The notes under the pieces are model-generated. The model did not search any database, was not told where the DNA came from, and saw only the letters and a list, made by a program, of their open reading frames with translations. A DNA stretch of 64,000 nucleotides from Persicirhabdus sediminis (lineage in GTDB: Bacteria > Verrucomicrobiota > Verrucomicrobiia > Verrucomicrobiales > Akkermansiaceae), in the NCBI RefSeq assembly GCF_016595495.1, contig NZ_JAENIM010000039.1, forward strand, positions 684,989 to 748,988. Direction: 5' to 3'. Shown here piece by piece: positions 35,505 through 43,695 of this stretch. A program made the translations under genes and the position numbers. The number at the start of each line of letters is the position of its first letter. Position 1 is the stretch's first letter.

Positions 35505-36620
35505 ATGAAGATAATCATTGATGACAAAATCCCGTACATCCAAGGCGCGTTGGAATCCGTCGCCGAGTGTATCTACCTGCCAGGTAAAGACACTACTCGA
35601 GAAGTTGTAGCGGACGCTGACGCCCTAATCACGCGCACCCGTACACGTTGTCATCGTGACATCCTCGAAGGCAGTCATGTGAAATTTATCGCCACCGCGA
35701 CAATCGGCTTCGATCACATTGATAGAGATTTCTGTGAGGAAGCTGGCATCGGCTGGACAAATGCTCCAGGGTGTAATGCCAAATCCGTCGAGCAATACGT
35801 TGGCGCCGCACTCGCTCACCTACGCATTCATCACGGATTCCAGCTAGCTGGAAAAACATTAGGTGTTGTTGGAGTTGGCAATGTTGGCAAACTCATCGCT
35901 AAGCTGGGACATGCGCTTGGCATGAAAGTTCTGCTTAATGACCCACCACGCGCACGCGCCGAGGGTTCAGCTAACTTTGTCTCGCTAGACACAATTCAAA
36001 AGGAATGCGACGTCATTTCTCTGCACACACCGCTCAACATGGACGGCGACGACAAAACCTACCATCTAGCGGATGACTCATTTTTCTCCCAGCTAGAAAA
36101 AAATCCAGTCATTCTCAACTCCTGTCGCGGTGAAGTGATAGAAACTCAGGCATTAAAATCAGCCATCTCAGCTGGAAAAATCTCCCACGCAGTGATTGAT
36201 TGTTGGGAAAATGAGCCAGCTATCGATCTTGAATTGCTAGACTCGGTAACCATCGCTACCCCGCACATTGCTGGCTACAGCCGCGATGGCAAAGCCACTG
36301 GAACAGCCATGAGCGTGCGCGCTATCAGCCGCCACTTTGGACTCGGATTAGATGACTGGGAATGCTCTAACGTTGAGCCCGCAAAAACACAGAGCATCAA
36401 CATCCCCGATGCAGTCGAGGATACAGAAGTCGCTGTCTGCGATGCCCTTTTACAGACTTACCCAATCATCGAAGATGACGCGCGACTGCGCGCTAACACC
36501 ACGGAATTTGAAAAACAGCGCGGTGACTACCCAGTGCGTCGCGAGTTCAGCTACTACTCAGTCGCTGGCCAGCGCGAAGCCGTAGACATTCTCGCACAGA
36601 TAGGATTTCGCAAAAGCTAA
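35505..36620 (+). CDS. pdxB: 4-phosphoerythronate dehydrogenase
   Basis: 371 residues, D-2-hydroxyacid dehydrogenase fold. It oxidises 4-phosphoerythronate to 3-hydroxy-4-phospho-2-oxobutanoate in DXP-dependent pyridoxal phosphate synthesis. The N-terminal DDKIPYIQGALE, RTRTRCHRDIL and TIGFDHID match PdxB. The NAD loop is GVVGVGNVGKL. The catalytic Arg, Glu and His lie in SCRGEV, ENEP and PHIAGYS. The C-terminal PdxB-specific dimerisation domain is present. It has its own small gap (87 bp) after rarA. Confidence 0.92.
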   Translation: MKIIIDDKIPYIQGALESVAECIYLPGKDTTREVVADADALITRTRTRCHRDILEGSHVKFIATATIGFDHIDRDFCEEAGIGWTNAPGCNAKSVEQYVGAALAHLRIHHGFQLAGKTLGVVGVGNVGKLIAKLGHALGMKVLLNDPPRARAEGSANFVSLDTIQKECDVISLHTPLNMDGDDKTYHLADDSFFSQLEKNPVILNSCRGEVIETQALKSAISAGKISHAVIDCWENEPAIDLELLDSVTIATPHIAGYSRDGKATGTAMSVRAISRHFGLGLDDWECSNVEPAKTQSINIPDAVEDTEVAVCDALLQTYPIIEDDARLRANTTEFEKQRGDYPVRREFSYYSVAGQREAVDILAQIGFRKS

Positions 36621-36644
36621 GCGAGCTATTTTATAGACATCTAT

Positions 36645-36672
36645 CAGCTGACGCACTAACTAGCGTCAGCTG
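36645..36672. terminator. Bidirectional terminator-like hairpin
   Basis: CAGCTGACGC, an 8-nt loop and GCGTCAGCTG between the convergent pdxB and rpoN stops. The stem is perfect but there is no good U tract on either strand. It again contains the CAGCTG word. Confidence 0.5.
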
Positions 36673-36673
36673 G

Positions 36674-38068
36674 CTAACGACGCTTTCGCAGATGAGACGG
36701 CAAAATGCCTAACTGCTCGCGGTACTTAGCCACTGTGCGACGAGCCACTTTGATGCCATCTGCCTTGAGTGCTTTTTCAATACCCGAATCCGATAGAGGT
36801 TTGGCTGGATTTTCTTTTGCAACCAGCTGTTGAATAGCCTCTTTCACCCCGGTATTGGAAACTTGATCACCTTCTTTGGTTGTATATCCAGAAGTGAAAA
36901 ATCGTCGCATCTCTATTAAGCCGTGCGGCGTGCGTACGTATTTTCCAGCTACCGCACGGGAAATCGTTGCCGCATGCACTTCTAAGGTGTCAGCCACATC
37001 CATCATCGTCATCGGCTGCAAATAACGCATCCCCTTCTGCATGAACCCAGCTTGACGCTTGATGATTTCAGAAGAAATGCGCAACAAGGTCTCTTGACGC
37101 TGTGACACAGCATGCAATATCTGCCTACTCTCGTGCAGGTTCTCTTTGAGAAATTTCTGTGTTGCCGCGTCATTTTTCACCCGCGATAACAAATCTTTGT
37201 AGTGGTTGCTAATTCTAATCTTCGGCAAACCTTGATCGGTAAGATTAGCATAAAAGCGCCCTTCTTCATCAGCTAGAAATTCAACATCCGCGCTAACATG
37301 CGGGTTAGATGTTGCGTCAAACGTTGCCCCTGGATCCGGAGTTAGAAAAGATATATTTTCAGCCGCAATGGACACCGCATCGGGTGAAACTCCCATTGCG
37401 CGGGCAATCTCTTGATAGCGACGCCTTGCTAGGTCATCAAGATGACCTTCCACAATGCGCCCTTCAATCGAGTGACCGAGGCCCATGAAATTTAACTGCA
37501 ATAATAAGCACTCACGCAAATCCCTAGCACCAACGCCAGCTGGATCATAACCTTGAATCAAGATCAAGGCCTGCTGTAGATCATCCCAGCTAAATTCACC
37601 AAGCTGCGCAAGGTCTTCAATATTACTATCAAGAAAACCTCTATCGTTGATGTTGCCTATCAGATAAGAAACCACCTTATACATGTGATCGCTGAGCTCT
37701 GACATATTCAGCTGCTCCACCAAGTGCTGCTGCAATGTGATAGGTGCAACAATTGATGCGTACTGATGCTCCTGGCGCGCGATATCATCGTCAGACATGG
37801 AGCCACCTTTTTGCGTGATCCAATCATCGCGCCAGTCGTCCTGAAGATCATCCAACACCTCGCTGTCGTATTCTTCCTCTACAGTGGTATCGTACTCTAA
37901 CTCGTCCGCATCCCCTTCAATTTCCAAGGTCGGATTTAGCGCAGTCACCTGCCTGAGCAACTGACCAAGCTCAAGAGTATTGGCCTGCAGAATCTCCAGA
38001 CTCTGTCGCATTTGTGGCGACAGCGCCTGCTGCTGTGATAAACTCTGATGAAGACCAATTGCTGACAT
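36674..38068 (-). CDS. rpoN: RNA polymerase sigma-54 factor
   Basis: 464 residues from the ATG at 38068. A TTG at 38074 in frame adds two residues. Region I is the Gln/Leu-rich N-terminus (LHQSLSQQQALSPQMRQSLEI), the site of activator response. Region II is the acidic linker (DADELEYDTTVEEEYDSEV). The core-binding and DNA-binding part ends with the RpoN box ARRTVAKYRE and the tail SHLRKRR. This sigma factor recognises -24/-12 promoters and needs AAA+ activators. No activator gene is in the window. Confidence 0.96.
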   Translation of the reverse strand: MSAIGLHQSLSQQQALSPQMRQSLEILQANTLELGQLLRQVTALNPTLEIEGDADELEYDTTVEEEYDSEVLDDLQDDWRDDWITQKGGSMSDDDIARQEHQYASIVAPITLQQHLVEQLNMSELSDHMYKVVSYLIGNINDRGFLDSNIEDLAQLGEFSWDDLQQALILIQGYDPAGVGARDLRECLLLQLNFMGLGHSIEGRIVEGHLDDLARRRYQEIARAMGVSPDAVSIAAENISFLTPDPGATFDATSNPHVSADVEFLADEEGRFYANLTDQGLPKIRISNHYKDLLSRVKNDAATQKFLKENLHESRQILHAVSQRQETLLRISSEIIKRQAGFMQKGMRYLQPMTMMDVADTLEVHAATISRAVAGKYVRTPHGLIEMRRFFTSGYTTKEGDQVSNTGVKEAIQQLVAKENPAKPLSDSGIEKALKADGIKVARRTVAKYREQLGILPSHLRKRR

Positions 38069-38134
38069 CACCAATACCTTACAGGCGGCTCTGCCGGTTT
38101 AACAGCATTTTTTATGCCAAATTTACACTATTTT

Positions 38135-39022
38135 CTATAAGTTCGCATACGCCAACAGGTCACCGACCTTGGCATACACCTCAACCTGATCAGATGAATG
38201 GTGCGATAGGTCACTAGCTAGCTGGATTTTACCCGGCTCAAAGAATGTCATGGTCGTGGAACCACCAAAAGCAAAGTAACCTTTCTCCTGACCTTTCTCT
38301 ACTGGCCCAGGTTTGTAAGTTTGATGAATGGTACCCACGCAGGTTGCACCGACTTCCAAAATCAATACCTTGCCGAGATTTTCCGTCTGCACCTCAGTGA
38401 GCACGCGTTTATTCTCCCATAAATATCCAAGCCTACGCCCCAGCGCGATTGGAGACACTGAGAAATAATCACCATTGATCAGCTTGGCTTCACCAGCAAC
38501 ACCCGCAACCGGGAAGTGAAATCGATGATAGTCGACTGGACATAGTCGCGACAAAATAACAGAACCGCCCGCATATTTCTCACCTAACTCATCGCTGCCT
38601 AGCAGTCTAGCAAGGTCAAATTTCTGACCTTTGACAAAAACCCCCTCTATCTGCGATGCATCTTGAAACGCCAGATGACGTCCATCAGCTGGAAATACAA
38701 CCTCTGAATCTGCGATAGGTCGCGCTTCAGGTTTGAGCTTGCGATAGAAAAATGCGTTAAAATGCTCGTAACTATCAGGAGCATCTAGAAAATCATTAAC
38801 ATCTAACCCATATTGCTCGATGAATGGAGCGATCTTCTCACGTGAACTCGGCTTATCCATCAACTTGCCATACAGCTTTGAAAAACAAGCTCGCTTAACT
38901 AACATGTGCAAAGTAAGCAAACCGAGCGGATTTCCATAAATCCAGCGCAAAAACCCCTCACCGTAGACTTGTTCATCTTCCAGCTGGTCGGTGTAGCGGT
39001 TGTAAAATTTTATCGAGTCCAA
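38135..39022 (-). CDS. psd: Phosphatidylserine decarboxylase
   Basis: About 295 residues. It makes phosphatidylethanolamine in the inner membrane. The self-processing site is visible: FGGSTTMTFF (Ser becomes the pyruvoyl group), together with CPVDYHRFHFPV (His) and FPADGR. The C-terminal part after GGST is the small alpha chain. The reading frame is open to 39103, but a terminator hairpin (39043-39075) lies in that extension. I therefore prefer the TTG at 39022, where the protein would begin like chlamydial-type PSDs (DSIKFYNRYT). The start is the least certain part. Confidence 0.9.
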   Translation of the reverse strand: MDSIKFYNRYTDQLEDEQVYGEGFLRWIYGNPLGLLTLHMLVKRACFSKLYGKLMDKPSSREKIAPFIEQYGLDVNDFLDAPDSYEHFNAFFYRKLKPEARPIADSEVVFPADGRHLAFQDASQIEGVFVKGQKFDLARLLGSDELGEKYAGGSVILSRLCPVDYHRFHFPVAGVAGEAKLINGDYFSVSPIALGRRLGYLWENKRVLTEVQTENLGKVLILEVGATCVGTIHQTYKPGPVEKGQEKGYFAFGGSTTMTFFEPGKIQLASDLSHHSSDQVEVYAKVGDLLAYANL

Positions 39023-39042
39023 AATGGTGTGATAGGTTAAAT

Positions 39043-39075
39043 AAAAAAGCAGACGGCTAATCACCGTCTGCTTTT
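39043..39075 (-). terminator. Rho-independent terminator of the AP2-like gene
   Basis: GCAGACGG-loop-CCGTCTGC flanked by AAAA and TTTTTT on the minus strand, 47 bp after the stop at 39122. Confidence 0.88.
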
Positions 39076-39121
39076 CTATAGAAGCATAGAATTCACTATG
39101 CAATCATTATAAAGCTTCTAA

Positions 39122-39382
39122 TTAAGCATTCTTAAGGATCTTCTGAGCCTTATTGATAGTAGTCTTGCTGAGCTTACCGTTTACACGACGTGAGTTGTCG
39201 AGAAGGTCTTTGAGCTCTTTAAGGATATCTTCAGATGCTTTGAGCGCCTTCTTTTCACTGCCATACTTCTTGTCTGAGAAGTACTTTGTGAAAGTAGTGC
39301 CAGCACGGCTGATGCAAAGACGCCATCCCTGGAATGCTGTAGTTTCGTAAGTGAAGCGAGTAAGGTTCTTTTTAGATTTCAT
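39122..39382 (-). CDS. Small AP2-like DNA-binding protein
   Basis: 86 residues, strongly basic (about a quarter Lys/Arg). The core FQGWRLCISRAGTTFTKYFS through KKYGSEKKALKASEDILKEL has the three-strand plus helix pattern of AP2/ERF-type domains (GW at strand 1, aromatic at strand 3, YG before the helix, AL in the helix). The bacterial versions occur in integrases and homing endonucleases or as stand-alone proteins. No recombinase domain follows here. It is its own transcription unit ending in a strong terminator. A nucleoid-associated or regulatory role is possible but unproven. Confidence 0.72.
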   Translation of the reverse strand: MKSKKNLTRFTYETTAFQGWRLCISRAGTTFTKYFSDKKYGSEKKALKASEDILKELKDLLDNSRRVNGKLSKTTINKAQKILKNA

Positions 39383-39593
39383 GTAGGTAATGAATGATGT
39401 TGGGTTAACAATGGGTGCCTAGCAGACTAATTGAAATAACTAGCAGTTGCTCAGCGCGACGAAAGCTAGATGACAACTAACCAAATGTCTACAAACAATT
39501 AGAAAATAATAACAGAATATCAATACAAGCGTTTAAATTCTATTAGAATGAGAACCAACTCTCTTTCAAGCTAGTATAAAACCCCTCCAACAT

Positions 39594-40607
39594 CTAATGA
39601 CTATTACGTATAACTATAACGATTTCGGAGAGTTTTTCAGCAGGAATTGCATAACTCGCTTCACGTGTAGCCCTTGCAATGTTTAATCCAACACATTCTC
39701 CATCAAGATTTAACAGCGCTCCCCCAACTGAGCGTCTATGCAATGGTGTATCATGCTGAATGACAAGTGGGAAACCCTCGCGACGTTCAGAAAACTGCCC
39801 TGACATTTGATCATTTCTAGTCAGCGGCGCTCCACCTGGACGTTTTGTTAGCGGTACCTCTGCGACAACTTCTTCACCGTCTCTAATGACTTTGACCGTG
39901 ATTTTATCCCCAGCCTTACAGCCTTTCAGCGAAGTTGCTAGATCTGCAAGCTTACTAACTTGTGTATCCCCAACAGATACCAGCTGATCACCAACTTGCA
40001 ATCCAGCCCCTTCAGCGCCGCCCTCTTCAGCTAGCTCAGTGATCTGCACACCATCATCAACAGCCTTCAGCACCACACCTAACATCAAGTCGTGACCGCT
40101 ATAAGGAATTTCACGTGTATTAGCACTGATCACCCCAACGCGCACGCGAGCTCGCTCACGGCTTGAGGCACCATTAGAAATTACCCAGCTTCCCATAGGT
40201 AGCTGGGAGCTAGCTGCCATTACAGATGCTTGTGACTCTTCTAGCCCTACAATCTTAACCAGAGCGATATCCCAATCTTCATCCACCCCAATGACGCTAA
40301 GCTCTGTATAAAGCTTGCCTGCGTAGCGCGCTTTTAGATTCTCCACATCGGCAATTTCGCTGGCTTTAGTAACAAACTCACCATTTTCACTTACCATCAT
40401 GCCGTAGATCTTACGAATGTGAGCTCGCTCGTCAGCGTAGACGATCACTGTACATTCCTGCAGCGCTTGGCGCACTGGCTCAAATGCTTGTGCTGTTAGC
40501 GAGCCGTTGATTCGCTGCTCTGATGGCAGTGTTTGGCTTAGAGATAAGCCGCTGGACACTACTAGACTCGCGGCGATAATTGTCGACTTCATGATCAAAT
40601 GCATCAT
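39594..40607 (-). CDS. HtrA-like protein with central PDZ and degenerate catalytic triad
   Basis: 337 residues (332 from the ATG at 40592, which gives a cleaner signal peptide, MKSTIIAASLVVSSGLSLS). An N-terminal trypsin-like half has VTKAS where the paralogue has the catalytic His (TAAHV), but keeps DWDIALVKI for the Asp. A PDZ domain follows (about residues 165-255; VQITELAEEGGAEGAGLQVGD). Only after it comes a segment that matches the Ser loop of HtrA proteases (VIQHDTPLHRRSVGGALLNL), with Val where the Ser should be. The last part (GECVGLNIARATREASYAIPA) fits the following strands. So His and Ser are lost and the PDZ splits the protease fold. Similar layouts occur in PVC bacteria. It follows its active paralogue by 16 bp. 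Confidence 0.8.
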   Translation of the reverse strand: MMHLIMKSTIIAASLVVSSGLSLSQTLPSEQRINGSLTAQAFEPVRQALQECTVIVYADERAHIRKIYGMMVSENGEFVTKASEIADVENLKARYAGKLYTELSVIGVDEDWDIALVKIVGLEESQASVMAASSQLPMGSWVISNGASSRERARVRVGVISANTREIPYSGHDLMLGVVLKAVDDGVQITELAEEGGAEGAGLQVGDQLVSVGDTQVSKLADLATSLKGCKAGDKITVKVIRDGEEVVAEVPLTKRPGGAPLTRNDQMSGQFSERREGFPLVIQHDTPLHRRSVGGALLNLDGECVGLNIARATREASYAIPAEKLSEIVIVIRNSH

Positions 40608-40623
40608 TGGTAAATTTTAAAGA

Positions 40624-41616
40624 TTATCTTACATCAAGCTCGAATTCCAACTGCAGGATTTCGCCATTGCGCTCGACCACTAGCTTCACTTCATCTTTGG
40701 CTGAAAGCTCAGCTAACACAGCGCGCAGCTCATCCTTGTTAGCAACTTCGATATCGGCCAATTTGACGATAATATCTCCCACCTCCACACCGGCGCGTTC
40801 GGCTGGCCCATCAGTTTCTAGCTGGACTACTCTAATGCCAGCATCACTATCTTCAGTTAGCACACCAACAAAACCATTGCCACGTTCCGGCCGCTGAGCA
40901 AATGGCCCATCGCCTATAAACTCTCCTGCCATCAGCTCATCCCAGTTGCGGATAAAATCCCTAACTGGCACGTGCATGTTCTGCTCCATAGTCATTTGCA
41001 CGCGGCTATTGATCGCAACGACTTGACCATTTAAATCAAATAGAGGACCACCTGAATCACCGCCAATTACCTTACAGTCAGTTTGCAGCGTGGTGTCTGA
41101 GAAACCAACGACTCTACCTAAACGCAGAACAGGCCCGCGCTCTTGATCGAACCCGCCCGAGTGACCGAGGGCAAAAACCCAATGACCCAGCCTCGTTCTA
41201 TCGTCTTTATCGTAGTTCACAAAAGGGTATTTCCCCTCTTCGGTAATCTTCACTAACGCACTATCAGTCGTGGACACCAAACCTAATGATTTTGCAGCGA
41301 GCCTAGTGCCGTCGTTCAATATGATCGTTAACTCTTTGTCCACACCACCACTAACGTGCGCCGCCGTCATTACCAAACCATCTTCTGAAATGATCACCCC
41401 GCTACCAAAACCTTCACCTAAATCTATCGAAACCGTCGCTGCTCGCGCACGCTCAAGGTGGGTTTGCAAGGCACTTTGAATCGCTTTGAGATCCTCAAGG
41501 TTCTCCGGCGCCTTGCGGTAATTAAAATAATAATCCTCCACTGGCTCAGCCCACGCGCTTGCACCGCTGGCTATCACCGAAGCTGTTATCATTAATCGCT
41601 TAAAGGTAGTCATCAT
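40624..41616 (-). CDS. Secreted trypsin-like serine protease with PDZ domain
   Basis: 330 residues with a signal peptide (MMTTFKRLMITASVIASGAS through AWA). The catalytic triad is complete: His in VMTAAHVSGG, Asp in TTDSALVKI, Ser in GGDSGGPLFD. A single PDZ domain follows (GFVGVLTEDSDAGIRVVQLE, DIIVKLADIEV). The protein is an HtrA/Deg-type periplasmic quality-control protease, though shorter than DegP and with one PDZ. It is the first gene of a pair with the inactive paralogue. The gap upstream holds a candidate small RNA. Confidence 0.87.
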   Translation of the reverse strand: MMTTFKRLMITASVIASGASAWAEPVEDYYFNYRKAPENLEDLKAIQSALQTHLERARAATVSIDLGEGFGSGVIISEDGLVMTAAHVSGGVDKELTIILNDGTRLAAKSLGLVSTTDSALVKITEEGKYPFVNYDKDDRTRLGHWVFALGHSGGFDQERGPVLRLGRVVGFSDTTLQTDCKVIGGDSGGPLFDLNGQVVAINSRVQMTMEQNMHVPVRDFIRNWDELMAGEFIGDGPFAQRPERGNGFVGVLTEDSDAGIRVVQLETDGPAERAGVEVGDIIVKLADIEVANKDELRAVLAELSAKDEVKLVVERNGEILQLEFELDVR

Positions 41617-41767
41617 TTACAGTCCTTAAGCTAGGCAGACTATCATCAAAATGCAAATGAACTGAGCATTTCGTGCAAATTATCTAGTATAACGCATCAA
41701 CTGGGCGAATGCCTCCAGTTAGCTTGCTAGATACTTTATGCAAGGGAGCACAAATAATTAGATCGCG

Positions 41768-41900
41768 ACAAAAAAAGAAACAGTCCGTTTGGCTGTGCTC
41801 ACAAGGAAACCCCCATAACCTTCTAAGCGTGTGCCAATCGGACTGTCTGAAGTCATTATGCATAAATGCCCCAGCAGGGTAAAGCGCCTTCTGCAATCGT
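41768..41900 (-). ncRNA. Candidate small RNA upstream of the protease pair
   Basis: On the minus strand a promoter (TTAACT, 17 bp, TATGCT at 41907-41912) is followed by about 130 nt. They end in a long rod-like hairpin: CAGTCCGATTGGC pairs with GCCAAACGGACTG (one mismatch; 41781-41793 and 41833-41845). An inner stem CTTAGAAGG/CCTTGTGAG follows, and TTTCTTTTTTT comes after. It has no credible coding sequence. A 6S-like or other regulatory RNA is possible, but I did not recognise conserved family bases. The rest of the 41617-42176 gap shows nothing else. Confidence 0.42.
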
Positions 41901-42176
41901 CTGCATAGCATAACCCCAAAACCCTAGCAAGTTAACAGAACGAAATATCGATACTACAGATAGATGGAGTATCAGCAAATTTGGACCATGGGCCGCGTAA
42001 ATGCCTAAAAATCAGAAAAACGATTAATCTGAGTGACAGGTTCCACCATTCTCATTGAATGCATTTTTGAAAATGATTTTTGAAAGAACAGGTGTTCAAA
42101 TAAAATTTGCTCCCAAGGCGGATTTTCGCCACCTTCCCTGGCGGAATGATAGGCCAAAATGGCAATTTCGTGTTCG

Positions 42177-43064
42177 CTAGAATGTCTTTGGCAAGCGCCC
42201 GTCCTGTTCGGTCGATGACTGCTCGTCATTGCTGTACTCTACAATTGCGCCGATGCTTGCGCCGCCAGGTGCCTGCAGGCGCGTCTGAACTTCGGGGAAA
42301 TTGAAGCTGTAACGTCGGTAACGAAGGTATAAACGCGATGAATAATAAAGCAGAAATGCAAACAGTAACAGCGCCACCAAGGCGTAAGCTGCCATCTGCA
42401 GGTAAAATGCCATCTGTACGGTAAGCTGAAATTTGCCAGCTACCTCCCTTGATGACTTCAACTCAACCGGCTCTGGCTCAGAGGCCACTACCAACATTTC
42501 GTCTGGCAATCTCTTTTTCAGCTGCTCCTCCACCCAAAATAAACGGATCACTAGCTGGTCCATAAATGCCGTTAGCTGTTCAGCTGGATCAAGAGACTGC
42601 AGCGCCTTGTCGCGAGAGCTCTCTAATGATAAAAAAGATTCGTTTTTATTCAGGTAGCTAGCAGCTGATCCCGCGTAAAACACCTCAGCCTTTTCCGGCT
42701 GACCGGCAACATAAACCACAATCGTCGTTAGTAGTTCATCTTCAGCATGTCGGTCTACTAGCTCGTCAACAATATGAGCGTTGTGGCCACGTGGCTCTTT
42801 GGGAAATAGGTAGAGCGCTATTTTAGAAAGTAGTACATCAGCGTCGGGATCAGCAGCACCTTCAAAATATCTACCCGGTGGTTCTAAATAATCTTTCTCG
42901 CCTTGCTGTAGCAATAAATGACTCCAGCTAGAGATATCTTTCTGCTGCTCCTCAGCTCGCGCTGGCGAGAAGGCTAACAAGATCAACAGAACATAGCTAG
43001 GCAAACACAGACTGATGTAACTGAAAAACCTAATCATTAGAAGACCTCCAAATTCTCTTTCCAC
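42177..43064 (-). CDS. Membrane protein of unknown function
   Basis: 295 residues (or 286 from an internal ATG at 43037). A signal peptide or first helix (YISLCLPSYVLLILLAFSPA) leads to an external, mostly helical domain of about 180 residues. A second helix near residue 225 (YLQMAAYALVALLLFAFLLY) is followed by a basic stretch and a Ser/Glu-rich cytoplasmic tail (RYRRYSFNFPEV, EQSSTEQDGR). The topology is like TPM-domain proteins, but no TPM motif is firm here. It overlaps the zinc-ribbon gene, so both are co-expressed. Confidence 0.75.
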   Translation of the reverse strand: MEREFGGLLMIRFFSYISLCLPSYVLLILLAFSPARAEEQQKDISSWSHLLLQQGEKDYLEPPGRYFEGAADPDADVLLSKIALYLFPKEPRGHNAHIVDELVDRHAEDELLTTIVVYVAGQPEKAEVFYAGSAASYLNKNESFLSLESSRDKALQSLDPAEQLTAFMDQLVIRLFWVEEQLKKRLPDEMLVVASEPEPVELKSSREVAGKFQLTVQMAFYLQMAAYALVALLLFAFLLYYSSRLYLRYRRYSFNFPEVQTRLQAPGGASIGAIVEYSNDEQSSTEQDGRLPKTF

Positions 43065-43575
43065 TACGACGCAGCACTTTTGCTACAGCAACCAGCAATA
43101 CCTTAATTGCCCTTAAATATTGTGATTGCAGCAGATAAGGGTGTGTTTTCACTAGCAGATCAAATGTCATCTGCTCACTAAGCATTTCCTCAAATGCGTA
43201 CCCGTAGCACATGGTGATCTCTTTTTTTTCCATATCTAGCAGCACTGTTAGTGATTGCTCAACCGGCACATCACTGCCACTGCATTGGTAACCATTCTGC
43301 AGAAAAAATGCCCGCTCTCGTAAGTCTGTCTCAAATGGCAAAGTTTCAAAATGTACAGCCACTGACACTTGCGGGAACTGATAACGAAACCTCTCTAGCA
43401 AATGATTTAACGCCCGCCGTTCTTTAGCTTTGAGCGCCCCAGCTGAATCAGACAAACATGGGCCCACCAGCTGCGCATCGTCTAACTCTGCCAGCAAAAC
43501 AGGCAGAGAAAAGTCACAATGCGGGCAGTCATTAGCGCCACGGTGAATGCGCTGTAGACATCTAGGGCAATACAT
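43030..43575 (-). CDS. Zinc-ribbon protein with a TPM-like domain
   Basis: 181 residues. An N-terminal zinc ribbon (CPRCLQ, later CPHC; spacing CxxC-x12-CxxC) is followed by a region similar to TPM domains (SLTVLLDMEKKEITMCYGYAFEEML, where family members read as GYGLE). The C-terminus is basic and hydrophobic (AIKVLLVAVAKVLRRSGK). TPM proteins act in photosystem or membrane-protein quality control in plants, and their bacterial role is poorly known. It overlaps the following membrane protein gene by a few codons. Function is not assigned. Confidence 0.68.
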   Translation of the reverse strand: MYCPRCLQRIHRGANDCPHCDFSLPVLLAELDDAQLVGPCLSDSAGALKAKERRALNHLLERFRYQFPQVSVAVHFETLPFETDLRERAFFLQNGYQCSGSDVPVEQSLTVLLDMEKKEITMCYGYAFEEMLSEQMTFDLLVKTHPYLLQSQYLRAIKVLLVAVAKVLRRSGKRIWRSSND

Positions 43576-43611
43576 AGGGTCAATTACGGGGTTTTATGGG
43601 CTTATCTTCAT

Positions 43612-43651
43612 AAAAAAATCGGCTCGAGACAAAGTAAAGTCTGAGCCGATT
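43612..43651 (-). terminator. Rho-independent terminator of guaBA
   Basis: AATCGGCTC and GAGCCGATT with a 17-nt loop, then a seven-T run on the minus strand, 45 bp after the guaA stop. Confidence 0.9.
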
Positions 43652-43695
43652 GATAAATGATCTAATTGTCAGCTGTCAACTAACAAGAGTAATAA

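Noticed and set aside
41684-41911. 75-residue protein on the minus strand
   Set aside because: It spans the putative promoter, hairpin and terminator of the candidate small RNA, is Cys/His-rich in an irregular way and has no start signal.
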